Notes: generated by a model not told the origin, from the sequence alone. A stretch of 64,000 nucleotides of DNA from Chloranthus sessilifolius (GCA_021018995.1 CM037592.1:79983301-80047300); one strand, 5' to 3'. Counted from the first letter of the stretch, positions 23,144-35,080 are shown. Numbers and translations: made by a program.

Positions 23144-23868
23144 TGATCGTCTTAAAATATGACCTTGCAAGTGCACAAGTCCAGATGTACTTGGGCGAGT
23201 ACAAGGGTGTCGAACCACAGGGATTTATCGTTTATCTTATTTAATCTCTATTTTATATAATAATTGTATATTTTATGTTTCCTAAATTAATCTTAAAAAT
23301 AAATAGAAAATCTAGTAGATTTGGACAAAGATATGGGAAGGCAGACTGAGATCTCTCTTGGATCTCAAACTTGTATCTAATAATCTCCTATTTCTTCCCT
23401 ATTTTAAATCCCTGGTACCCCCGCTCCTAGCTATAAGCTCAGTCACTTCGTATATGAACGAGATAAATCTAATTGCGAGTTAGGTAAATCTAATCGTCAA
23501 AGAACCATTGCATGAACCAACAAAGACTACCCTACAAGGCCTAGTCCGTCAGTGAATATCCTATCTAGGCTAACCCTGATCCCTATAAGGCCACTGAGAT
23601 TACTCTAAATAAGATTGCAACGTTACCATCGCATTCTTGATCTAGTCGGAACCTCGAATATGCAATCGTACCGTTAATAGAATTCAAAATAAAGTAAGAA
23701 AATAAAATTTTATTGAATACTTATCTGAAATTTACAAGAGATCGCAGCCTGAAACTTTAAGCATGCATCGATCCAGAAACCTTCATCATTGTTGAATCAA
23801 CTTCTGGTCGATGATTATAATCAATCCCAATCCATCCTAGAACTGTGATCTAACCTAAACCAACGAGC
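23144..23868 (-). repeat. D LTR, 3' portion only
   Basis: On the minus strand it ends GTGCACTTGCAAGG...AAGACGATCA just before the primer site. GTGCACTTGC corresponds to GTGCGCTTGC of the LTRs at 1841-3315 and 29312-30841, and a CCCTGTGGTTCGACACCC block is typical of Athila-type U5. The 5' part is missing: at 23869 the sequence switches to the LTR of B. Confidence 0.7.
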
Positions 23869-24341
23869 AAACAGTCGGGATTCACAAGGCGGAACGTAGG
23901 CGATGATCAAAGTCAAGTGCTTTGCGAAGTGTGCGGAGCATGTAGGTGATTACACGATTGAGATCTCACAAGGTTCGAAGGCGACTGATTTTCAAAAACG
24001 GGGCTTGGCTCTCCTTTCTTCTTCTCAAATTTTTGCAAGATAGCTTAGCCAATAAGCTATACACCCCTTTATAACCAAACGAAAGACAAAAATATCTTAC
24101 CCAAAATTCTATCCACTTACCTTAGGGTTTGGTTTCGATGTTGAGCCGCACGTCGTGAGTTGGTGCACTGCTTAACAAATAAAGCCCAATCAAGCTTTTA
24201 AATCTTAATCCATCCACACAATTTTATCCCAATATTATATAATGATTTATTTAAAGATAAATCCATGGCGACATCGATCACCGTGTCGGACACACACACT
24301 GGGTAAATCAAGTTCGGTTTTGAAATTTTTGGGTCATTACA
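23869..24341 (-). repeat. B 3' LTR, first 0.47 kb only
   Basis: Matches 33569-34037, the outer end of the 5' LTR, with shared blocks such as CAGTCGGGATTCACAAGG and CAAGTGCTTTGCGAAGTGT. On the minus strand it starts TGTAATGACCC right after the polypurine tract. Homology begins sharply at 23869, where D ends. Confidence 0.85.
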
Positions 24342-25060
24342 TTCTCCCCTCCTTAGAAATTTTCATCCTCGAAAATGCTATACGGGCAGGTCAGGTCTAC
24401 AGGTAATCCTCATCTTAAACAAAGTTCTTAACATAACATATTCAATACTATGATAGGTTTTAAAGAGAATGGGTCACAGTGAGATAGGCTTCACCAATCA
24501 CGCTTCTCAAGGGACGAGATCCATAGTAACATGGATGTACTTCGTGTTGCATCCCATATAACCATAGAGGTGTTGCATTTGTACATGCATGCCTATATGC
24601 CAAGTGTCACGTGCCTGGGAAAAAGACCTCACCATGACTCAAACTAAATTGCAATATATCTTATCATATTTCGTGTATGTATCAAACACACATATGCAGT
24701 TGGAACTAAATAAAATCAGGCAGGTATAATTAAAAGGAATCGAATCAACAAGTATGGCCAAAATCGAATATTTGTAGAATTTCAAATAACCCCCAGAATT
24801 TCGAAACAGACAAATATAAACCGATCAAGAGTCATTTGCAAATGAAACAAAATATCACACTTTCACCAAGGTCGAATCAACAGGCAAAACTTATTCCAAC
24901 AAGTTAGTTATAGAGATAGCGAGGAGAAGTAGAACCACCAGGTGGTAATAATTCTCCAACCATGTAAATTTACATAAAATAATAAAAATTTTAATCACAA
25001 AAAGGAAGGTCGCATACACAGAAATTTTCAAAAGGCTGTAGAAAGTTGGAGTTACCCCAA
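24342..25060 (-). other. B polypurine tract and 3' non-coding region
   Basis: The minus strand reads CGAGGATGAAAATTT, then CTAAGGAGGGGAGAA directly before the LTR, a standard Tekay ending. Between it and the integrase end lies about 0.7 kb without coding sequence. Part of it (about 24470-24650) resembles 40120-40255 in repeat X, including GGATGTACTT, GAGGTGTTGCAT and CACGTG blocks in the same order and orientation. Confidence 0.6.
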
Positions 25061-25089
25061 CTATGATTCTAAAAGTAAAGTACTTATTG

Positions 25090-26672
25090 CATTTCCTAAC
25101 TTACAACCCTTTAGAAAAGTCAGAAATTCACTCAAAGAGACGTGGAAACTGCTCGCGGATTTCAGCTTCACGTTCCCAAGTGGCTTCCTCTGCTGAGTGG
25201 TTTCAACACTTCACAAGAACTAAAGGAATTAGCTTTGTTCATAAGATCTGCTCCTTTCGGTCCAATATCTGTACTGGCTCCTTAACCAATGTTAAACCTT
25301 CCTGAAGTTCAATCGGTTGATAGTCTAACACATGAGTCGGGGCTTTAATATATTTTCGCAGCATGGACACGTGAAATATATTGTGCATGTTAGATAGTTG
25401 CGGCGGTAAAGCTACTCGGTAGGTGACTTCACCGACTCGGTCCAGTATCTCAAAAGGCCCAACATAATGCAGACTTAGCTTTCCACGCTTACCGCAATGC
25501 ATCACGCCTTTCGTAGGCGAGATTCGAACAAATACATTGTCTCCTACTTGAAATACAAGTATTAGCTACTATCTCATAATTTAAAGGAGTGTAAATGTGA
25601 TTAATGTGATTAATGTAATTAGGCTCATCTGAAAATCAACGTGTCTCCTTTAGAGATCCGCGTAGCTCTTTTGACAACTTTGAGCAACGCGTAGCCTCTC
25701 GTGGACCAACCGAACACTCTCAGTAGTACTCTCCACAATCTTTGGGCCTAGAATGAGCTTCTCGCCCACTTCTTCCCAGTTGAGCAAAGATCTACACCGT
25801 CGCCCATACAATGCCTCAAAAGGAGTCATCCCGATACTAGCTTGATAGCTATTGTTATAGGCAAACTCAGTCAAAGGTAAGTGTTGGTCTCATGACCCTT
25901 GGAAATCTAACATGCAAGCTCGTAGCATGTCCTCGATGATTTAGTTCACCCGCTCTGTTTGCTCATAAGTCTGAGGGAGAAAAGCCGAGCTGAAATCAAG
26001 CCTAGACATCCACTCTTGAAATCGCTGTCAGAACTGAGATGTGTATAACGAGTCTCTATCGGATACTATACTGATCGATATACTATGCAGCCTAACAATC
26101 TCCTTGAGATACAACTCTGCGAGTTTGCTGGCTGCATACGTTGTATTGTATGGCAAGAAATGAGTGGATTTAGTCAACTGATCCACAATGACCCAGATGG
26201 CGTTGTGCTTCCTCAGAGTTCTTGGCAACCCCAGAATAAAGTCCATAGAAATGGCCTCCCATTTCCACTCGGGTATAGGTAAAGGTTGCAACAATCCCGA
26301 TGGATTCTGATGATCAACCTTGACCTCCTGACATATTAAACATCGTGATAGGTACTCAGCAACATCTCTTTTTAAGCCTCTCCATCAGAAGCTCTTCTTC
26401 AAATCCTGATATGTCTTAGAGCTGCCAGGATGAATGGCGTATATAGATTTATAAGCCTCTTCCAAAATGGTGTGACAAAGCTCAGTATTGATTGGTACGC
26501 ATACTCGGTCTTGAAACAACACTATTTCATCTTCTATAATGGAGAAATCTGTCATACTTCCTCCAATCACATCCCGTCTAATAACCATAAGCTCATCATC
26601 AGTCATTTGTAGCTTCCGAATATTCTCGAAGAGTGTAGAACGAATCACAAGAGTAGCCATCAGAGCACCCAA
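25090..26672 (-). pseudogene. B integrase with chromodomain-like C-terminus (fossil)
   Basis: From 26672 downward: zinc-binding part with CHTILEEAYKSIYAIHPG, then the core with [31 protein letters not shown] and IVSDRDSLYTSQF. Next come MTEFAYNNSYQASIGMTPFE and ALYGRRCRS (25874 down) and the GPY/F module with LSLHYVGPFEILDRVGEVTY and HNIFHVSMLRKY (25505 down). The last coding stretch, 25240-25130, reads like the shortened chromodomain of Tekay elements (NHSAEEATWERE). That module is thought to steer insertion to heterochromatin. Fossil with several breaks. Confidence 0.85.
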
Positions 26673-26756
26673 AACTTTAATGTCAAATCTTGTGCTGCAT
26701 TAAGCCATATCTTCAAGTAAGTCCCATCTCGACACTCTAGTGATGAGATGTGACAA

Positions 26757-28323
26757 CTAAGCAAAAGACTTCCAGCTCAGTACATCAGCTACAACATTTA
26801 TCTTCCCAGGGTGATACTGGATGGAACAACCATAGTCTTTCAGGAACTCCATCCATCTCTGCTGCTTCATATTCAAATCCTTCTGTGTGAACAGATACTT
26901 GAGGCTCTTGTGATTAGTAAAGATATCGAAAGTCTCCCTATAAAGGTTATGCCTCCAGATCATCAGAGCGAAGATGACTACTGCCAACTCAAGGTCATGC
27001 GTCGGATAATTCTTTTCATGGTCATTTAGCTACCCACAACCATAAGTAATGACTCTCTCATTCTGATTAAGCACGCAGCTCAATCCTCCATAGGAAGCAT
27101 CACTGTATACTGTAAAACCTCCACTACCTGAAGGCATGACAAGTACTGGTGCTGTAGTCAACTGCTTCTTGAGTTCCTGAAAACTCTGCTCACACTGCGC
27201 TGTCCAATCAAACTTAGCATTCTTTTTCGTAAGTTGTGTAAGCAGACTTGATATCTTGGAGAAACCCTAAAAAAATCTCCTGTAGTATCCCGCCAAACCA
27301 AGGAAACTATGGACCTCTATAACCGCCTTCAGTTATTCCTAGTTCACAACCGACTCAATCTTTGATGGATCAATCACGATGCCAGTCTCAAAGGCAATAT
27401 GGCCCAAGAAACTCACCTGATCAAGCCAAAACTCACACTTATTAAGTTTGGCATACAGCTAGTGGTCTCTGAGTGTTTGAAGAGCCATTCTCAAATGTTG
27501 CTCATGCTCCTCTCTTATTGTCGAATAGATGAGGATATTATTTACGAAAATAACCACTGATTTATCGAGGTGTGGTTTGAATACTCGATTCATCAAGTTC
27601 ATGAACGAAGCTGGTGTGTTCGTTAGCCTAAAAGGCATAACCAGGAACTCATAGTGACCATACCTCGTGCGAAATGCAGTCTTGGAAATGTCTTCCACCT
27701 TAATCTCTAGCTGATGGTAGCCTGACCTTAAATTGATCTTTGTAAAGAACTTTGTGCCTTGCAGCTGATTAAATAGGTCATCGATCCACGAAAGTGCATT
27801 AAGATTCTTAATCATCAACTTATTTAACTGGCGGTAATCGATGTAAAGATGCATCGACCCATCCTTCTTCTTCACAAATAACACCGGTGCTCCCCAAGGA
27901 GATAGGTCGGATAAAGCTTTTATCTAACAGCTCTTGAAGCTGTTCCTTTAGTTCTTTCAACTCAGCAGGCGCCATATGGTATTAAGCTTTTGATAATGGT
28001 TTGGTACCAGGCGCTAACTCAATTGAGAACTCAATCTCTCAGTCAGGTGGCAATCCAGGCATATCCTCAAGAAAGTCATCCAGATACTCACAAGAAACTG
28101 TAATGTTAGCAATGTTCTTCTTCTCCTCCTTATGATTTTGCAAATAAGCAAGATATCCATAGCAACCGCTCCTCATCATACGCTTTGCTCCGATAGCTGA
28201 AATGAACGGTGCGACACTGGATTTGACTCCACAAAATCGAAATAATTTTCTCTTTAGAGGGTGAAAAGTGACAACTTTTCGAAGGAAATCTATGCTCGCA
28301 TGATAAGCGGATAGCCAATCCAT
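26757..28323 (-). pseudogene. B reverse transcriptase and RNase H (fossil)
   Basis: The upstream part (28323-28039) has MDWLSAYHASIDFLRKVVTF and the DDFLEDMPGLPPD lead-in. The core (27884-27459) has [35 protein letters not shown] and [14 protein letters not shown]. RNase H (about 27060-26757) has [20 protein letters not shown] and [20 protein letters not shown]. The order matches other Ty3/gypsy pol genes. Broken copy. Confidence 0.85.
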
Positions 28324-28399
28324 TCCTAGGATTACATCTCCATACTTAAATAATTAGATCAGCTATCATCACGTGGTCTTTAATCATCACGATTACTGA

Positions 28400-28651
28400 T
28401 TAAAATGTTGTATCGGTGCTCACTGAGCTTCCCGTAGGGACTGATACTGCCAATATGAAGTCAAGGAACTTAGAAATGATGCCCAACTTCTCAGCGAATA
28501 GAGGAGTGATAAATGAGTGAGTAGACTCGGGGTCTATCAATACTTGTGCTTCAGTTTGACATACATCGTCGTCACAATGCATAACAAGGGTACCTTTAAT
28601 TATTACATAATGTTTAATTAATCGTTTGTAAGTCGTGTGGTGTTCATGCAT
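28400..28651 (-). pseudogene. B protease region (fossil)
   Basis: Between gag zinc knuckles and reverse transcriptase lies a block with THSFITPLFAEKLG and FLDFILAVSVPTGSSVSTDT, the Tekay-type aspartic protease context seen also in A and C. It is a degraded fossil, identified by position and flanking phrases. Confidence 0.75.
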
Positions 28652-28782
28652 ATCTTACGACAAGAATTTATAAAACACTAATCAAAAAAAGAAATTTAAA
28701 ATAAAAATAACATCTGAAATTTTATGATACCTTGGATCATGTCATTTGACGTTTGGGCATCCTAAGCTGCCACAACATAATC

Positions 28783-29306
28783 TCAACTTTGAATAATAGG
28801 TCGAGTCGATCTCTGTGTCAAAGCCGAGGTAGTCCTTCTCTTGTCCTCCTCAGGACAATCCTTGACCATATGTCCGATCTTTCCACACCGGAAGCACGCT
28901 CCAGTGTTCCTCCTGTAGTCCTCAGTCTTGTGCGGTTTCCCACAGCTTGTACACAAAGGGACTGGAGCAAAAGATAGAATACATGAGGATCCTTGTGCCA
29001 GTGAGGCCCCACTAGTAGTAGAATCTACTGGTCGAAAGGATCGTACAAGCGAAGACACTGATGGCCTCGGATAGGACGTCGGTCCAAAAGAAGCTGCAGG
29101 TCTCGAGTACACCAATTGAGTAGGATATGCTGGCAGTCTTGTAAACTTGGGTCGCTTTATTTGCCTAATCATAGGCACTTGTCTGACCCTGTCCAACCCT
29201 CTCCTTATTCTGTTGGTCTCTCCACTTGAGCATCCTGTCAATGTCCTCCTCAACTATAAGGGCTTTACTAAGCACCACTGCATATGTCTCCAGTTCAAAA
29301 GCCGAG
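28783..29306 (-). pseudogene. B gag C-terminal part with double zinc knuckle (fossil)
   Basis: Contains the first knuckle CTSCGKPHKTEDYRR and the second, CFRCGKIGHMVKDCP, the same pair as in A and C. Upstream, a short block near 29240-29306 belongs to the end of the gag capsid domain. Next to it in the plus-strand direction is the solo LTR S1, which separates it from the rest of gag (30847-31293). Confidence 0.8.
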
Positions 29307-29311
29307 ATCCT

Positions 29312-30841
29312 TGATGACTAGTAAAATATGATGATATTTCACCCCTAAAGACCTACATTTAGCCATCCGATGAAAGCTATCTAATGAGATTTGTGAAGTT
29401 TTATGAGTTTCAGGTAAAATTGATCATTAGATGCACTAAGGAGCATAAAAGAATGCAAAGTCAATATACATCGGAGCAATGAAGCAAAGAACATACTGAC
29501 CTCGGATAATTTGGTTATATCGATCAATCGACCCACTTGTGTCGATGCATCAACATAATAAATAGGATTTGAGATTAAAATTCAAGTTTTAATCTAGTTG
29601 ATTGATCGACCACTTAAGTCGATCAATCGACTAATCCAAATCGAAACAGAAAAATCTTTAAAGATAAATATGAGGATTCGGGCAGAGATCTTCTCCGTTT
29701 TTTGTTGGATGGTTGCTTTAGGGCTTTTGAGTTTTGGAGGGCATTTAGTCCCGTGAGCGTCCATTTTGGATTATTCATTTTTTCTTCGAACTTGAAGATT
29801 TAGACTAGTTTTCATTTTATGAACTTGTGAAGAAGGATTGTACCAGATTTGGATTAAAGTTTTTTTGTGGATTTTGTTGAAGCACTTTACGGTATTTTAA
29901 TGTCATTTTTAATTTATATCTTTATTTTATCATTTATTTCTATCATGTGTGGCTTGTTTCATTGGGGATGGGGATCTAATAAACGCCATCTAAGGTATTC
30001 ATTCATAATAATACAAATCTACAGGTTGAGATGTGAGATTGTTTTAATGTCCCTGATGTTATTATCGATATGAATATAATCTGATTGCAATTTGAGATCT
30101 AGGAGCTAATCATGCCCTATGATTTCAGATCTGCAATGATGATTCTAATCTAATTACTGCCTTCTCTGGGTTAAGATTTACCACTATCTGAGGTGTGAGT
30201 GTTAATCATACACTCATGGGATGTTAATCATACATCTCCGTGATCTTAGATCGGCAGTGTAGACTTTATCCGAGGATTAAGTTCCAATTACCATCCGAGG
30301 TGTGAGTGTTAATCATACACTCATGGGATGTTAATCATACATCTCCTTTATCTTAGATCAGTAGTATGGAATTTACCTAGAGATTGGATTCTGAGTGCTA
30401 TCTGAGGTGTGAGTGATAATCATACACTCATGGGATGTTAATCATACATCTCTTTGATCTCATATCTACACTTTAGAACCCATTTGTGTTCGGGTCCTGT
30501 GCTTGCAAATAGACATCTTTGTGAATCTCATATCTTAATCACATATTTGTGTTTCATGAATGACGAACCTACGAGGGGGGGATTTAGTATCTCAATCCTT
30601 ATCTTTCATTATCTATTTAAATTTTAATTTTTTTTGTTAGAATTTATCTCATCCACCAAACTCTTAGACTCTTTAAATTAGTGAATACTGTGATAGATCT
30701 GTGGTGATTCCTTTGATTAGTTGTTATTACTTTTTGCTTAATTTTCTAACCAATCCTCGTGGGAATGATCTTGTACTCTGCACCCACTATCTGCAAACCG
30801 ATTAGTGCGCTTGCGAGTAAAACACAATTAAAATCACAACA
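29312..30841 (+). repeat. S1: solo LTR, probably Athila-type, inserted in B gag
   Basis: Begins TGATGACTAG and ends ATCACAACA, 1530 bp, flanked on both sides by ATCCT (29307-29311 and 30842-30846), a perfect 5-bp target duplication. It has no internal coding region and no second LTR, so it is a solo LTR left by recombination. Near its end, CCTCGTGGGAATGATC and GTGCGCTTGC match the LTR at 1841-3315. It contains a 107-bp tandem repeat and two ATCGATCAATCGAC-like motifs near 29530 and 29610. Orientation follows the TG...GTGCGCTTGC order. Confidence 0.85.
30188..30460 (+). repeat. Three tandem repeats of about 107 bp inside S1
   Basis: Units start with GAGGTGTGAGTG at about 30190, 30297 and 30404. 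Each contains TTAATCATACACTCATGGGA and then a second TTAATCATAC, so a smaller direct repeat lies within the larger one. Confidence 0.75.
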
Positions 30842-30846
30842 ATCCT

Positions 30847-31293
30847 CTCAAGAATATTTTTCCTTAAGCCCATCTGAAACTTTCTGGCCCTCATCGACTC
30901 GGTAGCCACATGAAGAGGTGAAAATCTCGACAGTCTATCGAATCGAACTCCCTCTAGCTTTATAAATTGGACTTCCCACTGGTCCCGTATGATCTTGGGG
31001 AAATATTTATCGTTAAAGGTCTCTATGAATTCTGCCCAAGTCCATGGCGTATTAGGATTTTCCAGCTCTCTAATCCTGGATACTGTCTTCCACCAGGGGT
31101 CAGCCTCCCCGTCCAACTTGAAGGTTGCCCAACGCACCTTCTCGACGTCGGTGCATTGTAGTACATTGATGATTTTCTCTATCTCGTTCAGCCAACCTTC
31201 TGCCTCAATCGGCTCAATTTGACTCGAAAAATTAAGAGGATGCATCCTCCTAAAGACTGTAAACTCGAAGGGTTGATGTCTGGCTACTAACAA
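30847..31293 (-). pseudogene. B gag capsid-type domain (fossil)
   Basis: Shows FRRMHPLNFSSQIEPIEAEG, WLNEIEKIINVLQCTD, FKLDGEADPWWKTV and WAEFIETFNDKYFPKIIRDQ, matching the gag cores of A and C in order and spacing. The domain is followed at 30846 by the S1 insertion. A short gag N-terminal stretch with QQTTFMAQQTIVIA continues above 31303 up to about 31485. Confidence 0.82.
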
Positions 31294-31625
31294 CTCTGCC
31301 TGCTAAGCTATCACAATAGTCTGCTGAGCCATAAAGGTTGTCTGCTGAGCTATGTTGTTGGCCAAAGCCTCCAACACTTGATCAACATTCCCTACTCCAG
31401 CTCTTCCGCCAATATGAATATTTTTAGGAGGAGTAGTAATCCCTATTCCTCGAGATGTACCGACACCTTCAAGAATATCCTCCAACTGAACCTACCTCTG
31501 CCTCTGCCTTAGAACCTTGTGGTCATGCTGATCTATTATTGTTAAACAATAAAAACATTTGATCAGTATCGATTGTAATCACAATCATGCCCATGGTCCT
31601 ATGGAATTCCTAATTTAGAGCCATA

Positions 31626-31638
31626 GCTCTGATGTCAA
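31626..31638 (-). other. Primer-binding site of B (tRNA-Met type, diverged)
   Basis: The minus strand reads TTGACATCAGAGC one base after the LTR end, close to the TTGGTATCAGAGC form of the tRNA-Met site. Its position fits exactly. Confidence 0.65.
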
Positions 31639-31639
31639 C

Positions 31640-34037
31640 TGTGATGACCCGACTTTTCCGTATTCGAAATACAGAAAAGGTCGGTTCGCCAACCTATCAA
31701 TAAATATATAAGACGGGCAGAAACTAAACATATATCAGAGTACAATAAAAGGAAGCTCCAATTCTAAACAAAGGTAAGGCAAAATAACAGTTCTAAATTC
31801 CATATGAAACACATGAACAAAGAATCGAAATGAACCACCAGTGATGGCCGACCATCACCGAAACATGGGTCACAAAAAAAATGAATATAATGACATGAAT
31901 TCTAAAATATAACAAAATAGGTCGGACATACTAAGCCTAAGTCTACTCTCTCAAAAATATCCAAAAACAAGACCGAGTCCCAAACCAGGGAAAGAACTCG
32001 TCAGGAGGAATCTCAAATTCTTCCTCCGAAACATAATTAGGGTCACTCTCATAGCCCTGAGCTGCAGTGTCTAAAGCAGTACCTGTGACATATAGTCAGA
32101 GTGAGCTAACAGCTAAGCTCAGTAGAAGAAACAAAACTTATTCACATCATATCTTAATTAACACGGTTTCAAAATATAATTGGTAGCATATTAGTTCCAA
32201 GACCGGTGTTCGAAATAAGCTAAATGACTGAATTTCAAATACAAGGATCAGATGCAATTTCATATGCTAAGTTTCAGATCAGATAAAAAAATAGGTAAGG
32301 AGTTCAAATGCTCATTGTTTCTTAGTTCAGATATGTAAAACTTATCAAATTCATGACTTAAGTCTCAACTTAATTTATCTCTCAAGTTAATATATCGTGA
32401 GAGCGGGAATAATACTAATGGGATCCCCTACCCTACCATCGTCATTCATGAACCCTTTTTTAGGAATGCAACAAACCCCTGCGTTATAAGGGTAATTTGC
32501 ACCAAGAACAATGTTCAGGAGTTTGATGGGTTGTACGAGTGAATCATAAATCAAATGCAAATTCTAATACATATTTCAAATGCATATTCTAGTACATAAT
32601 TCAAATGCAGAGTTCAGGATTTAAAAATTCTGGATTCCAGTTCCATATTCGGGGCAGATTTAACTAATAAGAGTTCTTATTTTAGATGCAAGGTTCATAT
32701 TTTATATTTAAACTTAAAACTCAGATTTATAATGTTCAAATTGATTACAAAATAGACATGTGAATTAAAATAGAATGTGAGTGATCTTGAGATTCTCCTA
32801 CCTCAGTATGATTTCACACACTGCACACATAATCCTCTTGAGGACTCACGTGGATGCTCATTACTTTAACCTACAACCCAAAATATTCAAAGAGTCCATC
32901 AAAATGCTTAAAGAAGCCCAAAGATACACATTTATGAAGAAATCACACAAAAAGAGTCAAAACCAGTCTGACTCTGTTTCTCGCGTGAGTGAGCACTAAA
33001 GCTCAGGCGCATGAGCTCACAAACACTCATAGACCTCGGGCGAGTGATTGGATTTTAGCTTACTGAAGCTAGGCACGCGAGGTCCTCTTAAGAGCAAGAA
33101 ATATACATCGCATGAGTGAGCTCATGGCTTACTTAAACACTCATGCGAGCGGTTATTAGAGACTCACGGGAGTCTCTTTCTGAAGGCACTCATGAAAGTA
33201 GCTTTGAAGCTCTCGTGTGCGAGTTTAGTTTTGAAACCCATTTTTCACACAGCTTCTCGCCATTTTCACCCAAAACTTACACACATAAATCAGGCAACTA
33301 AACAAGCATTTAATATATGAATCCATACCATTAAAATCAACACGATCGTACCTTTCACCGATCGATTTCATGGCTTATGAGCAGTGGTGTTTGAAGAGGG
33401 TTTCAGAACGAAACTTCTTCAGATTCCAACGACGATTCTGCAATAGTGATCGATCTCAGGATCTCAAGATGACTTCATCAACTCTCGCGCATCGCTCTTA
33501 ACATATTCAAAGCACTAAAGATGCGTCCAAGGTGATCGGCTCACCGTTGTTCAAATTTAAGGGTTTCCAACAGTCGGGATTCACAAGGCGGAACACAAGT
33601 GATGATCAGCATCAAGTGCTTTGCGAAGTGTACGAAGCTTGCAGGTGATTACACAGTTGAGATCTCACAAGGTTCGAAGGCGACTAATTTTCGAAAACGG
33701 GGCACGACTCTCCTTTCTTCTTCTCAAATTTTTGGAAGATAGCTTAGCCAATAAGGTATCCCACCCTTTATAACCAAACAAAAGACAAAAATATCTTACC
33801 CAAAATTCTATCCACTTACCATAGTGTTCGGTTTTGATGTTGAGTAGATCGCGAGTTGGTGCATGACTTCACAAATAAAGCCCAATCAGGCTTTTAAACC
33901 TTAATCCATCCACACAATTTTATCCCAATATTATATAATGATTTATTTAAAGAAAAATCCATGGCGACATCAGTCACCATGTAGGACACGCACACAAGGT
34001 AAATCAAGTTCGGTTTCAAAATTTTTGGATCATTACG
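31640..34037 (-). repeat. B 5' LTR (about 2.4 kb)
   Basis: On the minus strand it ends CGGGTCATCACA at 31640, next to the primer site. Its outer end at 34037 matches the 3' LTR piece at 23869-24341. At about 32980-33230 it carries several copies of CATGAGTGAGCTC / CTCATGCGAG-like words that are palindromic or mutually inverted. Confidence 0.82.
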
Positions 34038-34507
34038 CATCATCCTTAACCTCTTCTCCAACATTTATCCTTAACCACTTCTCTAACATTTAATAATTCA
34101 GATATTATTCTATTGAATTCATTAAGATATTTGTTAAGAGAAGTACATACCTTTATGTGCAACTTGTACAGTTGTTTTTTGAGATATAGACGACTTATTA
34201 GATATTTCTTCATCTAGTGACTCCAATTTGGCCTACAGGAAGGCCATCGAGTGCTCCCGCATCACATTGTATGTAATCTCCTTCGCTAGACATAGCCGAA
34301 TCGTACTAGACTCTGAAGTTTGAATTATTCCCAATTACCATCGAACATATCCGCTGGCTTACCCAAAAGCCCTTTCAATGCCTTGTACAACCCTTGTTGA
34401 ATCAAGATATCCCGGACTTGTACTTGCCACGAGCCGAAATTGATCTTCGCATCGAATTTCTCAACCTCAAACCTTGTGTTCGAAACTTTTGCGGACTTCG
34501 ATGCCAT
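34038..34507 (-). pseudogene. F copia gag, N-terminal part (fossil)
   Basis: From the ATG at 34507 it reads ASKSAKVSNTRFEVEKFDAK, then INFGSWQVQVRDILIQQGLY and KALKGL. This is the standard opening of many plant copia gag proteins (K-F-D-G-x-N-F-x-x-W, then the D-x-L-x-Q-x-G-L block). Further down, to about 34090, phrases such as KKQLYKLHIK and LNEFNRII fit the next part of the UBN2-type gag domain. A 26-bp tandem duplication lies at 34041-34092. Broken, and cut off at 34038. Confidence 0.8.
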
Positions 34508-34534
34508 CTTCGATCGTAGAACAGAAAGCTAATT

Positions 34535-34546
34535 CTCTGATACCAA
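34535..34546 (-). other. Primer-binding site of F (tRNA-Met type)
   Basis: The minus strand reads TTGGTATCAGAG a few bases after the LTR end at 34552, the common copia primer site. Confidence 0.8.
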
Positions 34547-34551
34547 TTTAT

Positions 34552-35080
34552 TGCGTGGAAGCTCACAAACCAACCAACGATCTTACAATGAAGAATCAAA
34601 TAAGAACACAAAATAGAAGAAACTCAACCACAAACACATAAGAGACAATATTTATGTGTTTTGGCAATATGCCTACGTCTACGGGCAATGATAATCCACT
34701 ATATTAATTATCACACAAGAATACAAGAACACTCAAGCTTCACCAAAGCTCTCCACTAAACCCTTGATAGGTTTACAAAAACTTTACAATGATATCTCAA
34801 TATCACAATTCGTCCATGAGCTTTTTCTTTATATAGAAGACCCAAATCCTACTTTTAACCCAAGAGAAACTGTCCAATTATGGAGTGTAGATGCAACTCG
34901 GTCCTCGTGGGTCACTCGAGCAATAAGCAAACTCGCTCAAGCGACTTAGGCTAGAGAGTTTGCTCCATGAAATAATGCACTGGTCACTCGAGCGACAACC
35001 AAACTCGCTCGAGTGATTTTCACCTGAAAGTTTGCCTTCGTCTGAGTACTCACCTCGCTCGAGCAATAACCAAGTCCACT
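34552..35080 (-). repeat. F LTR, 3' portion (left of E1)
   Basis: About 529 bp of the copia LTR; the remaining 54 bp, with the TGTTAGAGC start on the minus strand, lie at 37316-37369 beyond E1. At 34910-35010 two imperfect copies of an 84-bp block carry TCACTCGAGC and its inverse (CTCGAGTGA) about 25 bp apart. Confidence 0.78.

Larger units (their letters stand above)
22158..23868 (-). mobile_element. D: Athila-like Ty3/gypsy fragment (LTR part, primer site, leader)
   Basis: Read on the minus strand: the 3' 0.72 kb of a 5' LTR, an Athila-type primer site and about 0.96 kb of internal sequence. On the left it abuts the T2 LTR and on the right the truncated LTR of B. No gag or pol core is seen. 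Both ends look like breakpoints caused by neighbouring insertions or deletions. Confidence 0.65.
23869..34037 (-). mobile_element. B: Tekay/Del-type Ty3/gypsy element with a nested solo LTR
   Basis: Read on the minus strand: 5' LTR (34037-31640), primer site, gag (interrupted by S1), protease, reverse transcriptase, RNase H, integrase with a chromodomain-like end, 0.7 kb of 3' non-coding sequence, polypurine tract, and the first 0.47 kb of the 3' LTR. The rest of the 3' LTR is missing at the junction with D. All coding parts are recognisable but carry several breaks. The overlapping LTR parts differ visibly, so B is not recent. Confidence 0.87.

Noticed and set aside
25063-25305. 80-aa plus-strand frame at the end of element B
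   Set aside because: Antisense to the chromodomain-like end of the B integrase.
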